Shown piece by piece: positions 42,166 to 51,784 of a stretch of DNA of 64,000 bases. The notes under the pieces were generated by a model that did no database searches, had not been told where the DNA came from, and saw only the letters and a program-made list of their open reading frames with translations. The first letter of the stretch is position 1, and every line of letters begins with the position of its first letter. The stretch lies in assembly GCA_024734555.1 (NCBI GenBank), contig JANPWX010000480.1, forward strand, positions 1,761,580 through 1,825,579, in the 5' to 3' direction. The position numbers were made by a program, and so were the translations under genes. The stretch is from Trochalopteron elliotii. Lineage: Eukaryota > Chordata > Aves > Passeriformes > Leiothrichidae.

Positions 42166-45100
42166 ATTCACATGGAAATTTCTCCACTAGGAGATACAGG
42201 TCAAACCACAGTTTGGAGCTCACTCTAATTATCTAGGCAGATTCTGGTTTAATCCTAACAAGATTATGCATTCACAGAGATTAAGGTTGTTAAAAGTACC
42301 ACAGAGCAAACCATATAATCACCACATTGAAGAGACCATTAACTATTCAGTTTATGGTCACCAACTCATTTAACTTTAAAACCTCTGTGGTATTCAAAGA
42401 AATTTTCTGTGGTAAAAGTAGGCTAAGGATCTGACATTTACTTTGGTGACAAGAACACATTTGTTACAGGAGTGGTTTGAAAGCTTCTTCTATTCATCAC
42501 CATATTAACATATTTTCTCTACATTTTTCTTACATCTTACACCTTTGCAAGTCACAGCAAAAAGCCAAGCACCATACATAGAAAAAGATTTCACAGACTG
42601 TTTCCAGTTAAGGCCAAAACTACTTTATTAGGTTAAAAATGCACTACTCTTCCTTTATAAAAATGATCACAAAGTTTACAAGAAGAGATAGCTGTTAAAA
42701 AACTGTTTCTGATGAAAACAGATAGAAAACTTTTTCTAAAGAGCAAGCAGTGTGTTTGTGTCACACCTATTTCCCTAACAGAGCAAAAAGCATTTCAAAA
42801 ACACACCAGAAACAAAGCACCCCACTTCTGCCACACTGGGCTTACTAAGAATCACCTCAGTCACCCCATGAGACCAAGGCTCAGCACACTTCTACCATTT
42901 CTGGTAATAAAGTCTCAGCATTTTCTGTGTAAAATGCAGTATACAATGTGCAGTGCAATCCAGGACGTGCCAACCTCACCCTCCAGCCAAATCCACACTT
43001 CATACATCCTGCACTTCATGGAGAGGGCATTTTCTGAGATACATTGATCTTACAGATAATGCTCCAGCTTTTCAACCCCTCACATACACACTTTGGTAAT
43101 AGTCTAAAACTTTACAAGGAAGGTTGAAGCTAAAAGCCTACAGGCTCCTTTTATGGAAAAGTCTGAAGACTACTATAAATTCTTAATTTTCCAAGCTTGC
43201 TTTTTGCTCCTGCAGGCTATGTTCTTCCAGTTGAGTTACACCCTGCTTTGTGGATAGCTTTAATCATCAAAGTACAATACAATGATTCACCTTCCTATTG
43301 TTTTGATGTGTTTCCACTACAGTAGTAACAATAATTCCAAGTTGCTTTTAAAAAAAATCTTTAAATATATATTTTACAGACCAAGCAGTATCTGCACAAT
43401 ACTTCACAGCAAAAGTTTTATATAAGGAGAACTATTACAACTTTTAAATGGTCCTGATCCTCTTTGGGAAATTCAGTGTCACTTAATCTATTTAACTTAG
43501 TTACAGTAATGATATGCATTTATATATGCATATAAGACAAAGCACTGACTTGTCACTATTTAGAGCTTTTTGCTAGCAAAAAATAGAGTTGGTGACTTAA
43601 TTTGTGGAGATTTGAAGAAGCACAGGAGCATTCATAAGTCCATTTCTTGCTTAACTGCACTTTCATTTTCCTCTCCTCTGATTTTTAGGTCAAAACCAAC
43701 CCCTTCCAAACAGTGCTAGAAGTTAATTTATGCAGTTGGCTTTCGGCTTACTCTGTACAAACATTTTATCTTAATCTCTAGAAAGCTGCAGGTTTGCATC
43801 TATCCACCAGCAGAAAAAGAATATGCTAAGGAAGCAGTTAATGTTGCTGTTGCTACCTTGTTTCCAACCATCCTCCTTCAATGGAGGAAATAGAAAAATA
43901 ACAAATACCAAAACTGAAGAAAATTAAATATTAGTTTCATATCTTACAGAAACTTCAATGCATTGCCTTTTCTAGCTAGTTCCCAATTAGTCCAGCTACA
44001 ACACCTATGACAATTAGATTTGTGTTCTGCATCACACTGGGGTCATGCCAAATGCTTGTGCCAGGCATGGAATCGTTTGTTTCTACACTCATGGGGAAAG
44101 CAACGAGCATTAGGTGCAAACCTCTGCAAGAGATTTGTGCAAGAGAGATTCCTGGGAAACAGGCACTGACACGTCCTCAGTGCTGCTGGGAGTGAGGCAT
44201 GGGAGCAGGCACTGCAGGATTAGCAGCAGTGATACTGGCAGCCTCCCTGCCTTCAAAGCACAAAGGAGAGACAGAGAGGCAGAGAGCTTATGAGCACGTT
44301 GAGGCAAGGGCTGGAGGCTGTGTGAAGTACAGTAGATTCCAGCCAAACAGGAGAAAATAGAGCAGTGAGTGAATGAGGCAAACTCAGAATACAGTAGCTA
44401 TTGACATTGAAGCAAATCAGACCAATTTGGTTCACGGAGTTGATTCTCTCAGTGTTAAGGTAACCAAGTGAGCAGAGACTGTGCAAACTGGATGGTGCTG
44501 CTTTAGTGGCTCCAAGAGGTTGACACAACCAAAGCTAATCAAAATGCTGCAGAAACAACAAGAAGGGAAGCACAGACCAGAGGGATATCTACAGCTCTGT
44601 ACCCATTTGGGTATGAGCAGCATCAGGCCAGCACAGTCACCTCTGACCAGCAAGAACTGTTAAAAAATGAGGCAAAGAAGCCAAAGAAGAAGCAGATCCA
44701 TGGAACAGTTCCCTTTCCCTTGGTATTTTTGTTTCCTCTTTGTGTTTCTTCAGACCTGAGAGAAGAGGAAACCATCCTAAAAAGATGAATTTGATTATAA
44801 GTAGTAGATTATTGTCAACAACTTTTTAAAGTAGAAAGTTAAACACAGCTCCTGGAAACTGCAGCAACACAGCTTCCACATGAATCACACCATCAGAGAA
44901 GGGGAAGTCATAAGGAAAGACTCAAGGCAGGCTGAACTGCAGGAAGTCTGAGCAAAAAGCACAGGAACAAATTATTTGCTTTTCCCATGTATTTCCAGAT
45001 TTATTGCCTACACCTCTAAATTTCCTTTTTTGCAGGGTACAGGTAACAAGAACTACATGATTCCACTCTAAATACTCTTTCTGTTCAGACATGTAAATGG

Positions 45101-46907
45101 AAATAAGCATGTAAAGCCCAGTCAGGGTTTATAGCTTTTCCAGGAGAGTGAGAGCTTTTTTGGGTTATATGAGTATCTAGAAAAAAAGAATAAAAAACCA
45201 AAACAAAGCCCCAACCACCTAAAGAAATTAAGCTCATAATATCAGTGCCTGATCTCCCTTCCCACTGATCTTTCTCCAATAACAGTCAACACTGCAGTCA
45301 CTATCAAGCCTGCATTTTACAGGTACCCTCTAACAAGCAATTCAGCCTCCTTCTAATCCTTTTTGAAACACAGACTGACCTTGTTGCCACAACCCCTTCC
45401 ACAGCTAACAACAGAAAAGCTTTCATTTTACTCTTCCCACAATAACAGTCCTTATTTTGAGACTTGATTTTCAGAGAGTTTGAAAATAGTCTATCAATGA
45501 AAGCTTAAAAAAAAAATCTTATTTTTAGTTCTTAGTCATCATTATAACATTTGAGCTGAGATACAGGCATTACCAAACCCCACTCATGAAGAGAAGATTC
45601 TCTACAGCAAACATGGACAAAGGGGGAGAAGCCCCAGCATGAAATGCTTTGCCTCCTTTAGGGACACCAGCATAACAACAGCAGTTCTTAAGTCAAGGGA
45701 ACACAGTGCTTGGTGCCAATGGTTGCCCAAAAAAAGGAAATAAAATGTTTCTTCAGGTCACACAGTGCCTCTCACACCACAGCCTTAAATGGATAATGAT
45801 ATCATTAAAGCTCTTCAGAATACACATACATTACTTCATTGCATAGCTGCTGTAACCTGACACAGTATGAGTGCCACATAAAATGCCACTTGCTCAATTG
45901 TCTTCAGCACACAGAAAATATTCAGCAAATCAGCAATTATTTGTTCAAATAGGAAAGTATACTCAGCTTTAAATGAAAACTTCCCCTAAAACACGACGTC
46001 TTAGCAAGAGCTAGAAAATCAGCACTGTCATCAACAATCAGTTTCTTTTTTTTAGTAATTCTCCTTATTTTGCTACAGAACCAGAGTATTCCTTTATTTT
46101 TCCATTAACCAATTGTTATTCACACTTGACCTTTGCAGAAAGACCATTCTCAATGCAGTACATGAATCTTCACCAAGTGTCTCCACAGCCATACATTTTT
46201 ACAGATTAGAAGCTGCCTTATCTGGTAAACAAATCCTGAGATTTATAGGATTAGGTTAGCATTTTATGTTATTTCTTGAGTTCTGCAGACTCCTTCCTTA
46301 TAAAAGTAACTTTACTGTAGATACTGTTTCTTTCCCAATAAAGCTTACTGCTACATAAAAATACAACTGTAAAAGTCAAGTTACAGAAGGGTGGGATACT
46401 TACAAATACTGATTAAAATGGCAAAGGAAAGGTCAAAACTTTATAAATACCTCTTAATGGATAAGATCATATTTGCAGAAAGAGTTACAGGAAGAGCTGC
46501 AACTCTGGTTTTAAATATCCATAATTAAACAGCTGATTTTTCCCCTCTGTCAGAGGCTCTGGAACAATATTTATTTTTGGCCATTGAAAACAAGGAGTTG
46601 GGTTCAATTAAACTGGTCCAGTACATATTAAAGGAAAAGACACTATGAAGCATTAGTATCATAGATATAAAAACAATAGAAAACACAGAGAAAACCTGGG
46701 ATATATTAAGACACAGATAAGTAAGATCACTTGGGCTAGCTTGTCACAAACTAGCAGAGTTCAGTTACTCAAAATAGAGCAGACTTCCCAGAACTGGTTT
46801 TAGCACACAATTTTTGTTTGCCTTACTTGGATACTGAAGATGTTCTGCTGAACAAGATATCAAGTGCTAGGAAAAGGAAGTGGCTCTAGTTAACCTGCAC
46901 ATTTGTT

Positions 46908-46956
46908 AGAAAGAAGAAAAAAAAGAAAAGAAAAAAGAAAAGAAAAGAAAAAAAAA
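46908..46956. repeat. Homopurine (AAAAG)n-like tract
   Basis: About 49 bases contain only A and G, mostly irregular AAAAG units, in COL4A6 intron 2. The tract is pyrimidine-rich on the COL4A6 sense strand. No AG acceptor with a coding exon follows it. Confidence 0.85.
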
Positions 46957-49900
46957 TGAAAAAAGTACCACAAAACAACAAAAACCCACCCGGATTTGAA
47001 AGAGTTACAGCAGTACATGAAGTTTCCTCAGAAGAAATCTTACCAAACTCCATCTGAAAGTTCAGTTGTTCCAGCAGAACATGTCTGACAATAAATACCC
47101 ACAGTAAGCCCTAAAAGTAGTTCTTTAGGCTATCACATCAAAACTAGGATGTATTCCAGGAGTGCTCAACTAGCTCAACAAGAACAGAAAGTAAATACAT
47201 GAGGAGTCTCCATCTCACCTGTATGCCAGGTGTGCTCTCAAGGGGGCACAGAACGACTGCACAGGACTGTGTTGCAGTCAGCTGAGAGCTTTGTAAAGGG
47301 ACATGAATCTCAAATTTCAGTGCAAGAGGCTGTCCCTTGGTATAGTGACCATTTTCAGCACATGCTCCATCTGGCATTTATGACATCCCAGAAACATCAG
47401 CAAAACTCTGATTATGCTTTTAAAAGTCCCTCTCCTAAAAACTCTCCTTTGCACAGTAGCCTGCAAAAGCCTCAGGGGAGGACAGTGATCAGCCAAGGCA
47501 AACCCCTGCCTCCCTTGCACTGTTCCAATATTTTGTGTTCTCTCTCCTACCTTTGGACAGACTTTTGTCACTTGCCTTAGTGCAATGAACACCTTGAAGA
47601 TAGCACTATGCTGCTGTTTTGTGTTTGCACAGCATCTTGCACTGATGCTCCTGGTTCATTATTAATGAAAATTATTGATAATAAAAGGCTGAAACCATGA
47701 ATGAAGCACAGCTTCTGGAGAGGCTCCAGAGGGAAAGCTGTTAGGGGGAAACTCTTAGGTCACTCCCAGCAACTGGTCTACAGGGTGACAATATCTCTGC
47801 CAAGCACTCCATGTGTAACACCAAGTCATCCATGTTGTCAACATTTGCTTCAAGAAAACAGAGATCATGTTACAAGACTAATTTTGGACTGCCATTCAAA
47901 ATAGATCCTGATTTATACCCAAGAAAAAATAATTATTAACGGAGATATTAATTCAGATACACATTAAAATCTTATTCTTACTGAGAGATGACTACACCTC
48001 ATAACTGAGACCTCTGAATCAAAGCCAGCTTTGATACCAGATGTGCCAGATGTGCCAGCCACTGTGTACACTAGTCATGTCCACAGCACCATTCCTGAAG
48101 AGTGCTCAAGAACTTGGAACAACATTTTAGTGATGTTTCTTTTACCACAGCTAAGTTATTGAAATGAGATTATTTAAAAGAAAAAAATATGAGCAAAGTT
48201 ATAAATTACATCATCTTCAGCAACAAGTTGACTGTTGAACAGCCTTCTAGAAGTGGCTACTTCTTTAGCTTTAACCTCATTTTATTGACATTACACTTCA
48301 CTACTGCTCCAGCACTTCAAATGATACACCAGAGATCTAAACACAGAAGTGTTTCAGAGATCCTAGTTTTCCTGGAAAAACTCTGTTTAGTGCAAGTTTA
48401 ATCACCAGTAGTTTTTCTTAACAGCTTACCTCATGCTGGAAGGTGTTAGGACATGTTTTTAAATCAGTGATACCAGAAAGTCAGTTATTAACCTACTGCT
48501 GTATCTGAAGTTGACAAAAATAAAGTTTTACTCTTTCCTGCTGGGCACGTTTGACAGCAATTTAATAGAAATCATTAAATCCATTATCTGCTTAGACATA
48601 TAAAGCACTGAGTATTTTATGGACATATTTCTGATTTTTCTTCGTATTTTTAGACTGATTACACAGCAACTTTCATTGTTTTCTAACCCTGAAGACAACT
48701 CTCAGGAAGACTGAGAAATATCATGTAGATATTAATTTTAATTATTGTGATCGACTTAATTGACAGGAGTCCCTTTATGGGCAGTGAAAGATGTTGAAGA
48801 GCTCACAGAAATCAGAGTGCTTAAGGGATGTTCTCCACCAGATGTGGAGCAAAATTGAAAGAAACAACTGAAAATCTGCTGTTAGCTACATCGGCATCAA
48901 TCAGCAATAATTTCACTCCCATATTGCATAAATTGATATAAATTACTGCAAAATGCAGCACATTTGTCTCAAAATCATTTCAATATTTGCCTTTAAAGTA
49001 CTTGCTCCATAAAAGTCATTTTCACCTAGATTCCACTGCAGTGAGGACTCTTAGTAGAACAGTTCTTGGTTTTGTTGAACAAAACTCTCTAATCTTTTAA
49101 TCTTTGAGAAGATTAGAGCTTGTAACTACCACCTGATCAGGATGATGAAATTCTACTAGTGCAATTGATTATGAAAAATGCAAAACATAATGAAGCCTTT
49201 CCTATTTGTAAAAAGCATAAACCCCTCTGCTATTAAAGCCTTTTCAAAAGATTTCTTCTCAGTTGCACAGAAAGGTTATAGATCCTTAAAATTTTAATCA
49301 AAAGAGTAGCAAAAGCAGTAGACAAACATTGGCTAACAAGTCAAGAACTCATGCTTCAACTGGTTTTCTTAGAAATCTGACTGAAATTGAATCAAAACAA
49401 ACATGCTTGAAACATATTACATTAACATTAATTCAATGTTGTATTTGCACTGTAAAATCCACACCACAAACATTACTGTCCAATCTTAATTTACATGACA
49501 ATATAACAAAGAGGTGTTTTTTGAACTGCTAACTGTGCATCAGTTGGACACTTAATTTAGGCTACAGATTTATTCACTAGTTAAGTGGGCTAACAATTGC
49601 AGATTCCAGTTGCAGAAAATCTATTGCCACGCCAAAGAAGAAAATTACGAACATTTTAAAAATCTGCAGTCTCCTACTACTTTGTTTAAATATTAATTAG
49701 GAACAGCAAGAGAAAATCCATGTTTATGTCATAAAGTTGTCAGATAGACAGATCATAAAGTCATTGTTTCTGTACACCAACTTGAAAATTAAAACACACT
49801 TACTAATCCACAGTCGTGAATCTTAGTACAACACTTAAAAGCTTAATCCTTTAATTTCTCACATCTCTTTTACTCAGTTATGACGTGTTCTGGATAGCAT

Positions 49901-50310
49901 CCCTTGTGAACAAGGACCTAGAGTCCTCTTTTAAAGCAAGGCTTGAGAAGATGCTCAAAAAGAACTAAAGGCAGTCAGCTGCAAAGAGAGACCCCGACCA
50001 CGCTATCAGACACTAAAATCTGTTACACCGCACACAGACAGTCTTCCAAAAAGTGTACTTTCCACCACCCAGTGTACTTTTCAGAAGCTAGTCAAAGTAG
50101 AGCAGACGAAATGCACAAAGAAACTCCGGAGTAGAAGTGAAAAAAAGAAGAAGAAAAAAATAAATAAAAAAATCCGCGCATCTTTTAGAGAGTGGGGGCG
50201 AGGACGCATCTTATTTCTGGCCGAAGGATGCCCAAACCCCGACAGGTTTTTTGAGCGGGCACGTTCACCTCCAGCGAGCACCGTTACGGCCGGGACCTGC
50301 AGACACTTAC

Positions 50311-50359
50311 CGCACTCGCCAGCTCCGCGCCCAGCCAGAGGAGCAGCAGCAGCAGCGCC
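50311..50359 (-). CDS. COL4A6: COL4A6 exon 2: most of the signal peptide
   Basis: This 49-nt exon completes a split glycine codon and then encodes ALLLLLLWLGAELASA, the hydrophobic core and cleavage region of an ER signal peptide. Human COL4A6 exon 2 likewise encodes an LWLLL...EELAAA segment (recalled), so length, position and content agree. The minus-strand acceptor is a pyrimidine-rich tract ending CCCGCAG above 50359. The donor is GTAAGT at 50310-50305. The exon ends on a codon boundary, matching the start of exon 3 about 33 kb away. The leucine run is encoded by a small CTG repeat, so its length may vary. Signal cleavage after the ASA is inferred, placing the mature chain at the start of exon 3. 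Confidence 0.92.
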
Positions 50360-50461
50360 CTGCGGGAGGAGGCAAAGGGACAGAGAGTCACGGCGGGCCG
50401 GGGGGCAGCGCGGGGAGGACAGAAGGGGATAAGTGAGGGGATGAGTGAGCTCGGCACTCAC
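50360..50461 (-). other. COL4A6: COL4A6 intron 1 (102 nt)
   Basis: A very short GC-rich intron with a GTGAGT donor (50461-50456) and a CCCGCAG acceptor. Removing it joins a 14-nt coding segment to a 49-nt exon in frame and gives a credible signal peptide. Reading through it gives only a low-complexity frame. Confidence 0.85.
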
Positions 50462-50475
50462 CCTGTGCGCCCCAT
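50462..50475 (-). CDS. COL4A6: COL4A6 exon 1: start codon and first four codons
   Basis: The minus-strand ATG at 50475 sits in a strong initiation context (GCCATGG). It is followed by codons for Gly-Arg-Thr and two bases of a glycine codon, then the donor GTGAGT. Splicing to exon 2 restores the frame and gives MGRTG followed by the leucine-rich core, a 21-residue signal peptide. Only the coding part is given; the 5' UTR extends to higher coordinates and its start cannot be fixed from sequence. Human COL4A6 has two alternative first exons, each supplying only a few residues before exon 2, which this arrangement resembles. A second first exon was not recognised here and might lie in or near the assembly gap. 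Confidence 0.85.
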
Positions 50476-51265
50476 GGCCCCGCAGCCCGCGGGCACCGCC
50501 ACAGCGCAGCCAGAGGAAGAGAAGGGCCCGCCGTCAACTCGGGGCGGGCAGGGCACGGTGCGACCACTCCGTGGGCTCCTTCCCCCGGCACGACGGGGCG
50601 CTGAGGGCGGCCGGGATGGAACCGCTCGGGGTCGGTCACTGCTGCTCCCCTCAGGCGCTCGCAGCGCGCCCAGGCAGGAAGTTTGCACGGTCCCCGCCGA
50701 GGCGTCGCACCTGAGCGGGGCCGGGTGGGCCGAGACTGAGCCCGGGCGAGCCCCGCGCCCGCCGCCCGCCCCTCCTGAGGGGCGACCCGGCACTGGCAAC
50801 AACTCCCCTTCCACCCACACACTCCAGCGACTTCCGCTGCAGAAAATAGTCCGGGGTCCGGCCGCCCGCCCGGTGGAGGTGCGGGGCGGGGAGAGGCGGC
50901 GCCCGCTCTTGGAGCCGACAAAACCGCGGCGCCTGAGGGCAGGGTGTGAGGGGGATTGTGGTCTCCTCGGGAAGGGGCGGTAGCAGTTCAGCGTGCCCCA
51001 CACCGCCCGCCCCCGGAGCGGAGGAATACTGTAGTCCCGGGAGGACTTGAGCCGGGAGAAGCGGGCAGAGTGCGGCAGAGGGGCGGGCGGTGGCGTCGGG
51101 GCGGCCGGTGCTGAGCCGCCTGCAGGGAGCCGCNNNNNNNNNNNNNNNNNNNNNNNNNNNNNNNNNNNNNNNNNNNNNNNNNNNNNNNNNNNNNNNNNNN
51201 NNNNNNNNNNNNNNNNNNNNNNNNNNNNNNNCAGGGCCGGCCCCGGAGCTCCTGAAGCGGCCACG
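50476..51265. promoter_or_regulatory. COL4A6/COL4A5 bidirectional promoter and 5' UTRs
   Basis: About 790 bp separate the divergent start codons. GC boxes for Sp-family factors are frequent: CCGCCC runs near 50762-50775, GGGGCGGG at 50883-50890, GGGGCGG at 50974-50980, CCCGCCCCC at 51007-51014 and GGGGCGGG at 51080-51087. An ETS-type CTTCCG lies at 50831-50836. No TATA box and no CCAAT box is visible in the sequenced part. Transcription starts cannot be placed, and the gap at 51134-51231 probably removes part of the COL4A5 5' UTR or core promoter. Head-to-head pairs with a shared promoter are the rule for collagen IV genes (COL4A1/A2, A3/A4, A5/A6). Confidence 0.9.
51134..51231. other. Assembly gap (98 N)
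   Basis: A run of N in the most GC-rich part of the bidirectional promoter, 34 bases before the COL4A5 start codon. It is probably sequencing dropout. Its true length may differ from 98. Confidence 1.
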
Positions 51266-51355
51266 ATGGAGCCGCGGAGCCGGAGCTGCAGCCTGGCCGC
51301 CGGCTGCTTGGTGCTGCTGCTGGGGTGCTGGGGGCCGCAGGAGGCGGCGGCGGCG
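51266..51355 (+). CDS. COL4A5: COL4A5 exon 1: signal peptide of collagen alpha-5(IV)
   Basis: The ATG at 51266 is in a strong context (A at -3, G at +4) and opens 30 codons that form a classical ER signal peptide: a short basic start (MEPRSRS), the hydrophobic core CSLAAGCLVLLLGCWG, and a small-residue tail PQEAAAA. From memory, human COL4A5 exon 1 encodes 27 residues with SLAAG, a similar leucine core, WG and EAA, so the match is good and COL4A1 or COL4A3 fit less well. The donor GTGAGT begins at 51356 and the exon ends in phase 0, as in human. The four terminal alanines come from a GCG repeat running into the donor. Exon 2 (the CYGCSPGSKCDC region) was not found before 64000. The product is a basement-membrane collagen chain. 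Confidence 0.93.
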
Positions 51356-51773
51356 GTGAGTGCGGGGCGCCCTCCTTCTTCTCCTCGGGTTCTCCTCCTT
51401 GTTCTTCTCCTCTCCTGCCGGGCGCGGCCGCGGTGTGGAGCCTTGCGGGGAGCTTTGGAGCGCCTTTGGGATCGGGGTGGTTTGAAGGTGGGATTCTCCT
51501 GACAGGAGTCCGGCGCCTCTTTGGGCGGGCAGGGGTCGGCGGTGAGGCTGGGCCGCGGGAGGGTCTCACTGGTGCCGGGATTCGCGGGCCGCTGGTCCTG
51601 GGTAGAGCCCCGCGGTGCTGCCCCGTCGGACCGGACCGCTCCCCGTGAGCCGCCCGCCCGTCTGGGTTCGCCGGCGGCTCCGGGGAGGGAGAGAGTGTGA
51701 GGCGGGGGAAGCCCGGGTGAGCTTAGTGTGGGCTCTGAACCCGCTGTTCCTTCAGGACAAAGGAGGAAAGATT

Positions 51774-51784
51774 CCCCCCCCCCC
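51774..51784. repeat. C11 run
   Basis: Eleven consecutive C residues at the downstream edge of the CpG island, within COL4A5 intron 1. Confidence 0.85.

Larger units (their letters stand above)
17328..50310 (-). other. COL4A6: COL4A6 intron 2 (about 33 kb)
   Basis: This region lies between the GTAAGT donor of exon 2 (50310-50305) and the AG acceptor of exon 3. It holds no recognised exon on either strand. Its distinct contents are the 28-unit minisatellite (22913-23517), a (TA)n tract near 28480, an antisense CR1 reverse-transcriptase remnant (about 29765-30270), a CpG-enriched patch (about 41430-42165) and a purine tract near 46930. The rest is ordinary AT-rich intron. A very large intron 2 is also a feature of human COL4A6, where deletions reaching into it from COL4A5 cause Alport syndrome with diffuse leiomyomatosis. 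Confidence 0.9.

Noticed and set aside
50441..50983. 180-codon plus-strand frame and overlapping minus-strand frames in the promoter
   Set aside because: Stop-poor GC-rich DNA gives open frames on every strand. No domain or splice pattern supports any of them.
51028..51041. ACTGTAGTCCCGGG and the GGGATTGTGGTC at 50953 as ZNF143/Staf sites
   Set aside because: Both differ from the ACTACAATTCCC consensus at several positions. The likeness is too weak to annotate.
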